Source of the DNA: Sneathiella glossodoripedis JCM 23214 | Lineage (GTDB): Bacteria; Pseudomonadota; Alphaproteobacteria; Sneathiellales; Sneathiellaceae | Length of the DNA: 64,000 nt | Assembly: GCF_000616095.1 (NCBI RefSeq) | Contig: NZ_BAMS01000005.1 | Coordinates: forward strand, 62,001 to 126,000 | Reading direction: 5' to 3' | Shown here: in pieces, positions 26,748-36,025 of the stretch | How positions within the stretch are numbered: position 1 is the first letter of the stretch | How the letters are laid out: every line of letters begins with the position of its first letter | Notes under the pieces: generated by a model | What the model was told of the DNA's origin: nothing | Databases searched by the model: none | Seen by the model: the letters and a program-made list of their open reading frames with translations, nothing else | Made by a program: the position numbers and the translations under genes

Positions 26748-27779
26748 ATGACCGCAACTTTTAAGGCCTTATTCATCGGCTCGATTGGCGGTGGGTTATT
26801 CTTTCTTGCGGACTTGCCATTGGCCTGGATGATGGGATCCATGTGCATTACGACTGTACTTGCCGTTCGCGGAGCTGAACTAGCTGTTAATGCAACCTTG
26901 CGCAAAATCATGACAGCTGTACTTGGTGTCATGTTGGGATCCAGTTTTAGTAGCGAAACCATCGATCAACTCTCAACATGGAGCGGAGGATTAATTCTGC
27001 TGGCCATTTGCGTCATTCTATCAATGACAATGGTATATTTTTACTTCCGAAAGATCGGCCATTTTGACAGGGCAACAGCCTATTTTTCCGCGGCCCCCGG
27101 CGGCTTTAACGTCATGTATGAGGTCGGAGAGGCGAAAGGGGGGGATGGACGAACAATTGCGTTGATACACGCAACCAGAATTTTGCTTCTCGTCATGACA
27201 GTTCCCTTGGCGTTCCGATTTGCCATTTCACTCCCGGCGACAGATCAATCAATCCCCTTGCTTGGTAATATTCAATATATGGAAAACTATGGACTTTTAC
27301 TGGTTGCTGGTATTTTTGGGTATTTTGCAGGAGGTTTGCTTCGCTTTCCGGCATATCACTTGATGGGCCCAATGCTGATTGCCGGAGTACTGTCGATCAC
27401 TGGAGTTGTCGAGGTTATGCCGCCAATGCTTTTGATATATTTGGCGCAACTCGTAATTGGTACAGCTATTGGTCTGCGTTTTCTGGGGACAACAGTTTAC
27501 GAAATTCGCCGTGTTATACTGCTGAGTTGCGGGTCAACGTCTATAATGATTCTTCTGGCATGCGGACTTTCGTTTATTGCATCCGACCTCGTCCAAATCA
27601 GCATACAGGGACTAATTTTGGCTCTCTCTCCAGGTGGATTAGCAGAGATGTCTCTCGTTGCGTTGGGTCTAGGCATTGATGTTGCATTTGTTTCTATCAT
27701 GCACGTAATACGGATCGCATTTGTGATAGCGTGTATTCCGTTTGCATTTTCTTTTTTCGAAAAAATTAGACGGAAGTAA
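26748..27779 (+). CDS. AbrB family membrane protein
   Basis: 343 residues, about ten membrane helices in two homologous halves, each with the AbrB duplication pattern (DLPLAWMMGSMCITTVLAV in the first, FPAYHLMGPMLIAGVLSITG in the second, plus AAPGGFNVMYEVGE and ALSPGGLAEMSLVALGLG). Members are inner-membrane proteins of uncertain transport function (some named ammonia monooxygenase regulators by old annotation). AAAGGAC precedes ATG 26748; a TTG at 26727 is in frame but less likely. Its end overlaps the convergent MATE gene by 14 bp. Confidence 0.85.
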   Translation: MTATFKALFIGSIGGGLFFLADLPLAWMMGSMCITTVLAVRGAELAVNATLRKIMTAVLGVMLGSSFSSETIDQLSTWSGGLILLAICVILSMTMVYFYFRKIGHFDRATAYFSAAPGGFNVMYEVGEAKGGDGRTIALIHATRILLLVMTVPLAFRFAISLPATDQSIPLLGNIQYMENYGLLLVAGIFGYFAGGLLRFPAYHLMGPMLIAGVLSITGVVEVMPPMLLIYLAQLVIGTAIGLRFLGTTVYEIRRVILLSCGSTSIMILLACGLSFIASDLVQISIQGLILALSPGGLAEMSLVALGLGIDVAFVSIMHVIRIAFVIACIPFAFSFFEKIRRK

Positions 27780-29085
27780 CTGAGATACGCACACGTGGCA
27801 TGTATGCGACCAGTGTTACGGCTCTGGCAATCATAAAGACTATCATGGATGCCCACATTCCGTCTGCACCGAAACTTTCGCTAAGCAATGATATACTCAC
27901 AAAATAAGCTAGAAAGGATAATATCATTCCGTTTCGCATCTCTTTTGTTTTCATTGCACCTATGAATATTCCATCCAATTGATACGACCACACTGCAAAT
28001 AAAGGCATTGCGATTAACCATGGTAAGTAGTCGTACGCAACGACACGAACACTTTCAATGTTCGTAAGCAGATCAACAATTCCTTCCCCAAAGAGCCAGT
28101 AAACGACTGAATATCCAACCGAGACTAAAAGCGCTAATACAGAGGTTGAGGCAATTACTTCCTTTAATCTGTCTTCTTTTCGAGCGCCAATTGCATTACC
28201 CACCATACTCTCTGCTGCGTGTGCAAATCCATCTAGGCCAAAGGATAGGAAATGCATAAAATTCATTGCAACCGCTACCGCCGCCAACGCATCCTCGCCA
28301 ATCTCCGCAGCGGTTACCGTGAAATATGCGAACGCGAATATCAGTAAAACCGTACGTATAAAAATGTCTCGATTGACACTCATCAAACCATAGAATTTTT
28401 GCAGATTGAAAATTTCGGATCTATTCCATCCACCAGACTGCTTACGTAGAAAACCCAAAACCAACAAAAGGCCCAGTCCAACCGCCATATACTCTGATAT
28501 CGTGGTCGCCAGCGCCACTCCGGAAACTCCCATGTCAAACCCAAGGACAAAAACCAGATCCAGAACGATGTTCAGGCTATTCATAAATATCTGAGTTGCC
28601 AAAGCTAACTGGGTTTTCCCAATTCCAATAAAAACCCCAAGTAAACAATAATTGGTAAGCGCTGCAGGCGCCCCCCAGACTCTGATGTAAAAATAATCTG
28701 ATGCTCCCGCCTCAACCGCCGGTGAACTCTCTACCAGATATAATGCCAGTTCCAGCACCGGCATCTGCAAAACAAGAATTAATACCGCTATGCCTGTGCC
28801 TAATGAAAATGCTCTGACCAGAATAGATCTGACTTCGCTATAGTCCCCGGCCCCACTCGCTTGAGAGACAAAACCGGTCGTGCCCATACGTAGAAACCCA
28901 AATCCCCAGTATAAAAAACTGAAAATCATGGCACCGATAGCAACCGCGCCCAAATTCGCGGCATCAGGTAAATGGCCAATAACGGCTGTATCCACCGCTC
29001 CCAACAGAGGAACAGACAGATTGGATAAAATTACCGGCCAAGCGAGTACCAAGACTTCACGATAAGAATTTTTATTGGGCAACAT
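27766..29085 (-). CDS. MATE family efflux transporter (DinF subgroup)
   Basis: 439 residues with 12 membrane segments. The N-terminal signature LAWPVILSNLSVPLLGAVDTAVIGHL and FLRMGTTGFVSQASGAGD match the DinF/NorM fold, and the second half repeats it (DGFAHAAESMVGNAIGARK). MATE proteins export cationic or organic compounds using sodium or proton gradients; the substrate is unknown. Transcribed toward the AbrB gene, divergent from the VWA gene with about 88 bp between. Confidence 0.92.
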   Translation of the reverse strand: MLPNKNSYREVLVLAWPVILSNLSVPLLGAVDTAVIGHLPDAANLGAVAIGAMIFSFLYWGFGFLRMGTTGFVSQASGAGDYSEVRSILVRAFSLGTGIAVLILVLQMPVLELALYLVESSPAVEAGASDYFYIRVWGAPAALTNYCLLGVFIGIGKTQLALATQIFMNSLNIVLDLVFVLGFDMGVSGVALATTISEYMAVGLGLLLVLGFLRKQSGGWNRSEIFNLQKFYGLMSVNRDIFIRTVLLIFAFAYFTVTAAEIGEDALAAVAVAMNFMHFLSFGLDGFAHAAESMVGNAIGARKEDRLKEVIASTSVLALLVSVGYSVVYWLFGEGIVDLLTNIESVRVVAYDYLPWLIAMPLFAVWSYQLDGIFIGAMKTKEMRNGMILSFLAYFVSISLLSESFGADGMWASMIVFMIARAVTLVAYMPRVRISVTSV

Positions 29086-29173
29086 GAAACGAGACCATTT
29101 TATAGCGCGGACTTTTTAACTAGCCCGTCTTCAAATCCGCCGCAACTGGCAAAAACAACGTTAATTGAAAAGT

Positions 29174-29938
29174 ATGCGCAAAATACTTACATTTCCTGCT
29201 AGGGACGAGCGAAATGCAGCAGGAAAAATGAAGCCACCACAAACCCACAAAAATATCAGTTCTTCAAAAACTGATGTCGACATGTTTTTGCAAAAAGTAG
29301 CTGCGACACCTAAGAAGGTCACAACTGGTGATACCGGGCGGCTTTTATTTGCAATTGATGCGACCGCCAGCAGACAACCAACTTGGGACAATGCCGCTCA
29401 TATCCAATGCGAAATGTTTGAAGAGGCGTCCCGCATAGGTGCATTGTCCATGCAGGTCGCTTTCTTCCGGGGATATCGCGAATTTAAGGCGACCGGATGG
29501 ACTACAAATAGTTCAGCGCTCACCAGATCAATGTCCAAAGTAACCTGTTTGGGTGGACATACTCAAATTGAGCGAGTTCTCTCCCACGCTATTAAGACAA
29601 ATTCAGACAAGCCGGTTAACGCAGTCATTTTTATTGGTGACTGCGTTGAGGAGGATGCAGACGCGCTTTGTCATTTGGCTGGACGTCTGGGGTTAGTGAA
29701 CGTTCCTGTTTTTATATTCCAGGAAGGATATGATGCCGGGGCCGAAAACTGCTTTCGACAAATCTGCAAACTTTCTGGTGGCGCTTATCTTCGCTTTGAT
29801 GAAAATAGTGTATCAAAACTCCGTGAATTGCTTAAAGCTATTGCCATATTTGCGGTAGGTGGGCGCAAGGCTCTTGAAGATCACGGAAGAAAACAGGGCG
29901 GAGATATTCCGCTGTTATTAAGCCAGCTCAGAAAATAG
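29174..29938 (+). CDS. VWA domain-containing protein
   Basis: 254 residues. After a basic N-terminal tail of about 50 residues comes a von Willebrand A-type fold with a MIDAS-like motif LLFAIDATASRQPTW (D-x-T-x-S form), VIFIGDCVEED and GGAYLRFDEN. No signal peptide, so cytoplasmic. It is followed 10 bp later by a membrane-anchored J-domain gene, a pairing I recall from other alphaproteobacteria, and may be its client or partner (inference). A TTG at 29165 would add three residues. Confidence 0.78.
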   Translation: MRKILTFPARDERNAAGKMKPPQTHKNISSSKTDVDMFLQKVAATPKKVTTGDTGRLLFAIDATASRQPTWDNAAHIQCEMFEEASRIGALSMQVAFFRGYREFKATGWTTNSSALTRSMSKVTCLGGHTQIERVLSHAIKTNSDKPVNAVIFIGDCVEEDADALCHLAGRLGLVNVPVFIFQEGYDAGAENCFRQICKLSGGAYLRFDENSVSKLRELLKAIAIFAVGGRKALEDHGRKQGGDIPLLLSQLRK

Positions 29939-29948
29939 AATTGGGAAC

Positions 29949-30639
29949 ATGTTGGGATATTTCATCATAGGAGCAGCGCTCCTGCTCGCCCTGATAGTTG
30001 GTGGCAATGCATTACTCAGTGCCAAGCCGGGCACAATCCTAAGGGTCATTCGAATCACAGCACTTATAGTGTTAAGCTCCGGGGCAGCTTCATGGCATTT
30101 ACCGGGCGACTCCAGATCGCATCCTTCCTAGCTGTTGCAGCCCTTTTCTTTCTTCGAAATAAGCCTCTATTTACAAGCAACAAGCCATCAAGTGGGCAAA
30201 CCTCAACGGTCACGACCGAATGGCTCGAAGCGTCTTTGGATCACGATAGTGGAAGGATGGACGCCAAAATACTCAAGGGAGAGTTTCAAAATAAAATGCT
30301 CTCGGAACTTGATTATGATCAAATCCAGAAACTGAGAGACGAATTAACCATAGATCAAGAAAGTTTTGCCATACTAGACACTTATATCAGCCGCCATTTC
30401 GAAGAAGATGGCGAAAGTCACGATACTAACGAAAGTTCAAGTAGCCGTAGTCATACAAGTTCATCGTCAATGAGCAGGCTGAAGCTTATGAAGTTCTTGG
30501 CCTTACGCCCAACGCATCAGTTAGGGAAATCAAGGCAGCGCATAAAAAACTTATGAAGAAGTTTCATCCAGATCATGGTGGTTCGGCCTATATGGCTGCC
30601 AAAATCAATCAGGCCAGAGACATTCTCATAGAACAGTAA
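29949..30639 (+). pseudogene. Membrane-anchored J-domain (DnaJ-like) protein, two frameshifts
   Basis: Three frame segments make one protein of about 230 residues. Residues 1-47 (MLGYFIIGAALLLALIVGG...) hold a membrane helix and, after a missing base at about 30085-30091, run into a second helix (GRLQIASFLAVAALFFL) and an acidic/Ser-rich middle. After another missing base at about 30477 (AGGCT where AGGGCT restores SRAEAYEVLGL) comes the J domain EVLGLTPNASVREIKAAHKK with HPD in KFHPDHGG, ending at 30639. J domains stimulate Hsp70 ATPase; here at the inner membrane. Two added bases make the length a multiple of three, so an intact gene with sequence errors is likely. Confidence 0.85.
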
Positions 30640-30664
30640 TGGAACTTTAGTTGCAGTGTCATAA

Positions 30665-30684
30665 ATCCGGTGTCATAACCGGAT
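30665..30684. repeat. Small hairpin between the J-domain gene and galU
   Basis: ATCCGGT-GTCATA-ACCGGAT: perfect 7-bp arms, 6-base loop, 23 bp before the galU ATG. No T-run follows, so this is not a standard terminator; it may affect the galU leader or be an mRNA processing site. Confidence 0.45.
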
Positions 30685-30706
30685 AATCAATTTGAGGGGT
30701 AATTAA

Positions 30707-31588
30707 ATGGCACAAAAAGTCAGAAAAGCAGTATTTCCTGTTGGCGGACTGGGGACACGTTTCCTTCCGGCGACAAAAGCAATGCCAAAGGAAATGCTAC
30801 CAGTAGTCGACAAGCCCTTAATTCAATACGCTGTAGACGAAGCCCGTGATGCTGGCATTGAAGAGTTTATCTTTGTCACCGGTCGCGGCAAAGTTACCAT
30901 TGAAGACCATTTTGACCGCTCTTTTGAGTTGGAAAACACTCTTGAGGAACGCGGTAAGGATGCAGCACTGGATACTCTTGCCGCTCATATGCCAGAGACC
31001 GGTACAGTCGCCTATATTCGCCAACGTGAACCACTCGGACTTGGGCATGCTGTCTGGTGTGCAAAAAGATATGTAGGCGATGAACCATTTGCGGTTATTC
31101 TGGCAGACGACCTTATTTTAAGTGAAAAAGCCTGCCTAAAACAAATGATGGAGGCACGCGAAGAGTTGGGCGGCGGCAATATTCTGGCATCCATGGAAGT
31201 CGCCAATGAGCACACATCGCGATATGGCATCATCAAACCAGGATATGATGATGGTAAAAAGGTTGAAATACAGCATTTAGTTGAAAAACCAAATCCAAAG
31301 GATGCCCCCTCTAACCTAGCCGTAATTGGGCGCTATATTCTGGAGCCGCAGGTATTCGATCTGCTGGAAAATCAGGCTAAAGGTGCGGGCAATGAAATTC
31401 AGCTTACAGATGCCCTCTCCAACCTCTTGAAAAGTAGTTCTTTTTATGGATTACGTTTTGAGGGAACGCGTTATGACTGCGGCGACAAAGTGGGGTTCTT
31501 GCAAGCAAACATAGCTTTTGCGTTAAACCGCCCTGATATGGGAAGGGAAATCGCAAACCATATCAAGGAACTCGCCTCAACACTTTAA
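30707..31588 (+). CDS. galU: UTP-glucose-1-phosphate uridylyltransferase
   Basis: 293 residues. The nucleotidyltransferase signature GGLGTRFLPATKAMPKEMLPV, ILADDLILS (metal Asp) and VEKPNP, with GTRYDCGDKVGF near the C-terminus, are those of GalU/CugP enzymes making UDP-glucose. GAGGGG precedes the ATG. It is 15 bp from ugd, so UDP-glucose made here can be oxidised directly by the next product. First gene of a three-gene sugar-nucleotide operon ending at a strong terminator. Confidence 0.95.
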   Translation: MAQKVRKAVFPVGGLGTRFLPATKAMPKEMLPVVDKPLIQYAVDEARDAGIEEFIFVTGRGKVTIEDHFDRSFELENTLEERGKDAALDTLAAHMPETGTVAYIRQREPLGLGHAVWCAKRYVGDEPFAVILADDLILSEKACLKQMMEAREELGGGNILASMEVANEHTSRYGIIKPGYDDGKKVEIQHLVEKPNPKDAPSNLAVIGRYILEPQVFDLLENQAKGAGNEIQLTDALSNLLKSSSFYGLRFEGTRYDCGDKVGFLQANIAFALNRPDMGREIANHIKELASTL

Positions 31589-31603
31589 AAGCGGAAGCCT
31601 TAC

Positions 31604-32935
31604 ATGCAAATTACAATGGTCGGTTCTGGATATGTTGGTTTGGTATCCGGAGCCTGTTTCTCCGAATTTGGTCACGAGGTCATTTGCGTTGATAAAGATC
31701 ACGCAAAGATTGAAATGTTGAATTCCGGCAAAATCCCGATCTTTGAGCCAGGACTTGACACACTTGTTCGAAAGAATGTTGAAGCAGGCCGCTTAAGCTT
31801 TCAAACAGATCTTGAGTCAGCTGTGAAATCAGCAGACGCCGTTTTCATTGGTGTTGGCACCCCCAGCAGGCGCGGTGATGGACAAGCGGACCTGACCTAT
31901 GTTTATGCAGCAGCTCAGGAAATTGCAGATGCAATTGAAAGCTACACAGTTGTCGTCAATAAATCGACCGTCCCTGTCGGCACTGGTCGGGAAGTCTATA
32001 AAATCCTCTCACAAAGCTGCGATGAAGACTTATTTGACGTCGTCTCCAACCCCGAGTTCTTACGAGAAGGCGCCGCAATTGAAGATTTCATGCGCCCCGA
32101 CCGGGTTGTTGTAGGTGCGGTGACTGATAGATCCAAAAAAGTGATGGAAGCAATTTACAGGCCCCTTTCTTTGATCCAGACACCAATTCTCTTCACTTCT
32201 ATTGAAAGCGCGGAACTGATTAAATATGCGGGAAATGCGTTTCTGGCGACAAAAATTACTTTTATCAATGAAATGGCCGATCTTTGTGAAAAAGTTGGTG
32301 CTGATGTCCACTCGGTAGCCGTCGGCATCGGTTTGGATGGCAGAATTGGACGGAAATTCCTGCATGCTGGACCCGGTTTCGGTGGCTCATGTTTTCCCAA
32401 AGACACACGAGCTCTTTACCAAACTTCGATCGAGGCAGAAGCCCCTACCCAACTTGTTGGCACAGTCATTGAAGTGAACGAGAACAGAAAACTGAAAATG
32501 GCTCGAAAAGTGGTAGAAGCTTGTGGTGGTGATATTGCAGGTAAGAAAATAGCAGTCCTTGGCCTGACATTTAAACCCAACACTGATGACATGCGAGAAA
32601 GTCCAAGCCTTGATATCATTCCTGCACTTTTAAATGCAGGCGCCTTAATCGATGCTTATGATCCAGAAGGTATGAAGGAAGCCAAACCACTGCTGAGTGG
32701 TGTGAATTTCAGAAGCAATTCCTACGAAACACTGGAAAATGCAGATGCAGTCGTGATCATTACAGAATGGAATGAATTCCGCGCACTTGATATTTCACGG
32801 ATCAAAAAATTAATGAAAACGCCAATTATGGTTGATCTTCGTAATATTTATGAACCCCATGAGATGTTAGAGCATGGTTTCTCTTACCATTGTGTAGGAC
32901 GCAACGTCACAACCGAAGCAGAAAAGCAGCATTGA
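31604..32935 (+). CDS. ugd: UDP-glucose 6-dehydrogenase
   Basis: 443 residues. Rossmann start MVGSGYVGLVSGACFSEFGH, substrate region NPEFLREGAAIEDFMRPDRV and the catalytic Cys in GFGGSCFPKDTRAL; a second nucleotide-binding half follows (VLGLTFKPNTDDMRESPS). It oxidises UDP-glucose to UDP-glucuronate with two NAD. The stop overlaps the next ATG by one base (TGATG). The pathway feeds exopolysaccharide or lipid A/LPS sugars; no glycosyltransferases are nearby. Confidence 0.95.
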   Translation: MQITMVGSGYVGLVSGACFSEFGHEVICVDKDHAKIEMLNSGKIPIFEPGLDTLVRKNVEAGRLSFQTDLESAVKSADAVFIGVGTPSRRGDGQADLTYVYAAAQEIADAIESYTVVVNKSTVPVGTGREVYKILSQSCDEDLFDVVSNPEFLREGAAIEDFMRPDRVVVGAVTDRSKKVMEAIYRPLSLIQTPILFTSIESAELIKYAGNAFLATKITFINEMADLCEKVGADVHSVAVGIGLDGRIGRKFLHAGPGFGGSCFPKDTRALYQTSIEAEAPTQLVGTVIEVNENRKLKMARKVVEACGGDIAGKKIAVLGLTFKPNTDDMRESPSLDIIPALLNAGALIDAYDPEGMKEAKPLLSGVNFRSNSYETLENADAVVIITEWNEFRALDISRIKKLMKTPIMVDLRNIYEPHEMLEHGFSYHCVGRNVTTEAEKQH

Positions 32936-34320
32936 TGTCACAGCCAACCCATGATTTTCACCCCACCATTTTGCGTGAATATGATATTCGCGGCATTGTC
33001 GACGAAACCTTATTTCCAACGGATGCAACGGCCATTGGCCGTGCCTTTGGCTCATTGGTTATACGCGCAGGCGATGACACAGTCTGTGTTGGCTACGACG
33101 GCCGTGCGACATCGCCGATCCTGCAAGAAGCACTCATTGAAGGCCTGCTTTCCACAGGAGTGAATGTGATCAAGGTCGGTATGGGCCCCAGCCCCATGCT
33201 TTATTTTTCCACGTATGAACTGGCCACTCGCAATGGCATCATGATTACGGGCTCTCATAACCCGCCGTCACATAACGGCTTCAAAATGATCCTTTCAGGA
33301 AAACCTTTTTATGGCCAAGCGATCAAGGATATGGGTGAGCAATGTCGTAAAGGGGACTTTCAGGCTGGAACGGGTAAGCTCAGCGAAACACCCATGATCG
33401 ATCAGTATGTCAGCCGTATTTTGCAAGATTATCAACATAAATCAGATTTGGTTGTCGTTTGGGATTGCGGTAATGGAGTTACTGGCGAAGCAATGCGGAA
33501 AGTCGCCAAAACTCTACCCGGGCGTCATGTGCTTCTTTTTGATGAAAATGACAGTAGCTTCCCCAATCACCACCCGGATCCCACTGTTGCTGAAAATCTG
33601 ACTGACCTCATTCGAACCGTCAAAGGCATAGACGCAGACCTTGGGATTGCATTTGACGGGGATGGCGACAGAATAGGCGTCGTTGATCGCCGCGGAAATA
33701 TCATCTGGGGGGATCAGCTCCTCGCGATCCTGTCTCGTGAAGTCCTGAGAAACAATCCCGGCGCGCCAATAATTGCCGATGTAAAAGCCAGCAAGATGCT
33801 TTTCGATGAAATTTCCAATCTCGGCGGAGATCCCGTGATGTGGAAAACTGGGCATTCCCTAATCAAGATCAAAATGGCAGAACTCGCCTCTCCATTAGCA
33901 GGTGAAATGAGCGGACATATTTTTTTCAATGATCATTTTTACGGGTATGATGACGCTCTGTATGTTGGACTGCGGTTACTGAACCTGTTGGGACAGGAAA
34001 GCCAATCATTGGACGAACTGTTTGACAACCTTCCAAAGGCAATTAATACACCTGAACTTCGTTTCGAATGCCCTGATGAAGAAAAATTCCTAGCCGTAGA
34101 GCGAATTCAAAACCAACTAAGGGCCAAGGGTGCCGATTTTTCTGAGGTCGATGGTGTTCGCGTAAATGTCGCAGGAGGCTGGTGGTTACTACGTGCTTCA
34201 AACACTCAGGCTGTTCTTGTCGCCAGATGTGAAGCTCCTGACGAAACTTCGCTGAACACGGTTAAACACCACATGCGTGAAAATTTACAGGAAGCTGGCA
34301 TTGATATGCCAGACATATAA
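32935..34320 (+). CDS. Phosphomannomutase/phosphoglucomutase
   Basis: 461 residues. Alpha-D-phosphohexomutase: phospho-Ser in TGSHNPPSHNGFKM, metal loop FDGDGDRIGVVD, sugar-binding GEMSGHIFF and the C-terminal RASNTQAVLVARCEA phosphate loop. It interconverts hexose 1- and 6-phosphates, supplying glucose-1-phosphate for GalU and mannose-1-phosphate. The frame is open upstream from a TTG, but ATG 32935, overlapping the ugd stop, starts the usual N-terminus (HPTILREYDIRGI). Confidence 0.92.
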   Translation: MSQPTHDFHPTILREYDIRGIVDETLFPTDATAIGRAFGSLVIRAGDDTVCVGYDGRATSPILQEALIEGLLSTGVNVIKVGMGPSPMLYFSTYELATRNGIMITGSHNPPSHNGFKMILSGKPFYGQAIKDMGEQCRKGDFQAGTGKLSETPMIDQYVSRILQDYQHKSDLVVVWDCGNGVTGEAMRKVAKTLPGRHVLLFDENDSSFPNHHPDPTVAENLTDLIRTVKGIDADLGIAFDGDGDRIGVVDRRGNIIWGDQLLAILSREVLRNNPGAPIIADVKASKMLFDEISNLGGDPVMWKTGHSLIKIKMAELASPLAGEMSGHIFFNDHFYGYDDALYVGLRLLNLLGQESQSLDELFDNLPKAINTPELRFECPDEEKFLAVERIQNQLRAKGADFSEVDGVRVNVAGGWWLLRASNTQAVLVARCEAPDETSLNTVKHHMRENLQEAGIDMPDI

Positions 34321-34346
34321 AAAACGGCGCTTACGAGCGCCGTTTT
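34321..34346 (+). terminator. Terminator of the galU-ugd-phosphohexomutase operon
   Basis: AAAACGGCGCT / AGCGCCGTTTT, perfect 11-bp stem with a TACG tetraloop, starting right after the stop codon and ending in TTTTATTC. It can also serve the convergent small gene that ends at 34368. Confidence 0.92.
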
Positions 34347-34367
34347 ATTCATTGAGGCAGTTTTTAC

Positions 34368-34733
34368 TTAACTGACTTTACCCTTTTTAGGCAACGGGAT
34401 ACCCATCCAGGACTCACCTGATGCCATAACGCAGGTCGCTCCATTTGGCTGTGTCAGTACGATTGTCCATGTGACACCGTCCGGACTGGTAAAAACCTCG
34501 AGCACGCTCCCATTTGCAGCAAGACCTGCAGCAACTGGTGCTTCCTGAAACTTGCCATCCAAGTGTTTAATGAGTGCTCCGCGTTCAAAACAGGCATTCT
34601 GAGCGCTTGCCTCTGTCACTTGAAATGAAACCATCATCGCTGCAAATACTAGCACTGAAAGTCCAATAGAAATGACAGAGCGCATGCGGACTATATTGAT
34701 AGCTTTCGTATGATGCTTAACTAATTTAAACAT
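34368..34733 (-). CDS. Small secreted protein of unknown function
   Basis: 121 residues from the first ATG, or about 105 from the Met codon at 34685. A hydrophobic stretch with AATEASAQ-like cleavage region (VTEASAQNAC) marks a signal peptide. The mature part has two Cys and a C-terminal GVTWTIVLTQPNGATCVMASGESW motif that recurs, to my knowledge, in uncharacterised alphaproteobacterial proteins. No domain recognised. Alone between two terminators. Confidence 0.7.
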   Translation of the reverse strand: MFKLVKHHTKAINIVRMRSVISIGLSVLVFAAMMVSFQVTEASAQNACFERGALIKHLDGKFQEAPVAAGLAANGSVLEVFTSPDGVTWTIVLTQPNGATCVMASGESWMGIPLPKKGKVS

Positions 34734-34863
34734 ACGCTCCTCCTTTTACTTTGCTACTACCGGTTGGCTAAATCCAAACTGCCTTCCGGACTGCTTACAC
34801 TTAATATTTATAATCAGAAAACGTTAATATAAGATATACAGGTTAATTTTTCTCGGGAAACAA

Positions 34864-34889
34864 GAAAAAAGGCCCCGTCTCCGGAGCCT
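34864..34889 (-). terminator. Terminator downstream of mipZ
   Basis: AGGCTCCG / CGGGGCCT-type stem (one mismatch) with a 4-base loop, followed on the minus strand by TTTTTTC. It is about 95 bp past the mipZ stop. The 250 bp between 34734 and 34983 otherwise holds only AT-rich sequence and no gene. Confidence 0.78.
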
Positions 34890-34983
34890 AACAAATTGAA
34901 AAACAAACATTTTTTTGAAATGTATTTTTCGTCACATTTTGAACAAATTACATAATTTTTAAAAAATATTTGGTCGAAACAAG

Positions 34984-35859
34984 CTAAATTTCGTCGATTT
35001 TTTCGTCTAATCCAGGCAATTGCAGGGCTCGGATCAAGTTTCTGATTTCCTGCCGGGCAGCAACATGACTCATGGACATTTTCACACCAACACCACGTGT
35101 TTTCAAATCGAGGACTGTTAAGCCCTTCAAAAACAATTCCCGAAAAATAACCCGTTCTCCAAATCCTGGTGCAGCGCGAAATGAAATCCTTGACGCGAGC
35201 TTTGATAGTATCGTTTCGATATTCCTCTTATTATGCGCATCTGTGTGGGACAAACGATTGCGCATTACAATCCAGTCAATCTGGTGTTTGTCAATCAGTG
35301 CCCGGCGTTTGCGTTGCTCCCACACCATTTCGCTATACCAGCTTGGACGTTCAACATCGTAGGTACGTTCATCAACTTTTGCCAACAAATCAAGATCGAT
35401 GAAACTGTCATTCATGGGTGTCAGCAATGTGTCCGCGAAGGAGTGCCCCAGTTTCGCAATAAAGCTATCCGCACCTGGACAATCAACCACGACAAAGTCA
35501 TTCCCATAGACTTGTTCCTGTAGGGCAGCAACAAAGCGGCTTCGCTCATCACTTTGCGCTTCATCCATGTTCTTTTTATCACTTGGCTCAATGACAGTCA
35601 GGCTTGGCATTGGGAGTTTTAGCTTTTTCTTCTCGATAAAAGCTTTACGATTTTCGATATACCGCCCTAACGTCTTCTGCTTTCCGTCAAGATCGATAGC
35701 CCCGACCTTAAAGCCAAGTGTCAACAGAGAGACAATTACATGCATTCCCGTTGTTGATTTACCGGATCCACCTTTGGCATTACCAATGACGATGATATGC
35801 GCGCGGGTTGCCTGATCAGCATCATTTTGGGGGGACGTTTGTTCAGCGGTAACCGTCAC
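34984..35859 (-). CDS. mipZ: Division-plane positioning ATPase MipZ
   Basis: 291 residues. ParA/MinD-type deviant Walker A GNAKGGSGKSTTGMH, switch regions GAIDLDGKQKTLGRYIENR and VVDCPGADSF, and MipZ-typical DSFIDLDLLAKVD and MVWEQRKRRALID. MipZ dimerises with ATP, is recruited by ParB at the cell poles and inhibits FtsZ so that division occurs at midcell. It stands alone, with its own terminator. The C-terminus is LPGLDEKIDEI. Very good family match. Confidence 0.92.
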   Translation of the reverse strand: MTVTAEQTSPQNDADQATRAHIIVIGNAKGGSGKSTTGMHVIVSLLTLGFKVGAIDLDGKQKTLGRYIENRKAFIEKKKLKLPMPSLTVIEPSDKKNMDEAQSDERSRFVAALQEQVYGNDFVVVDCPGADSFIAKLGHSFADTLLTPMNDSFIDLDLLAKVDERTYDVERPSWYSEMVWEQRKRRALIDKHQIDWIVMRNRLSHTDAHNKRNIETILSKLASRISFRAAPGFGERVIFRELFLKGLTVLDLKTRGVGVKMSMSHVAARQEIRNLIRALQLPGLDEKIDEI

Positions 35860-36025
35860 TTTTCACTCCACAGCTCAGTAATCTCACTTCAAAATTCAGC
35901 ACGGAATTTACTCCAGTGCCCAGACTTAAACTAGCCACATAATTCTGACAAGCCAGTTTAGCGCAACCATATATAGTAGCAAGCCCTACATTAATGTGGA
36001 GATATAGAGAAAATCGCTGAAGGAT

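Noticed and set aside
30092-30556. Independent 154-residue gene
   Set aside because: It is the middle segment of the J-domain protein; both ends continue into the neighbouring frames with conserved sequence.
30707-34320. A new exopolysaccharide locus
   Set aside because: Only precursor genes are present; no glycosyltransferase, polymerase or export gene is within the window.
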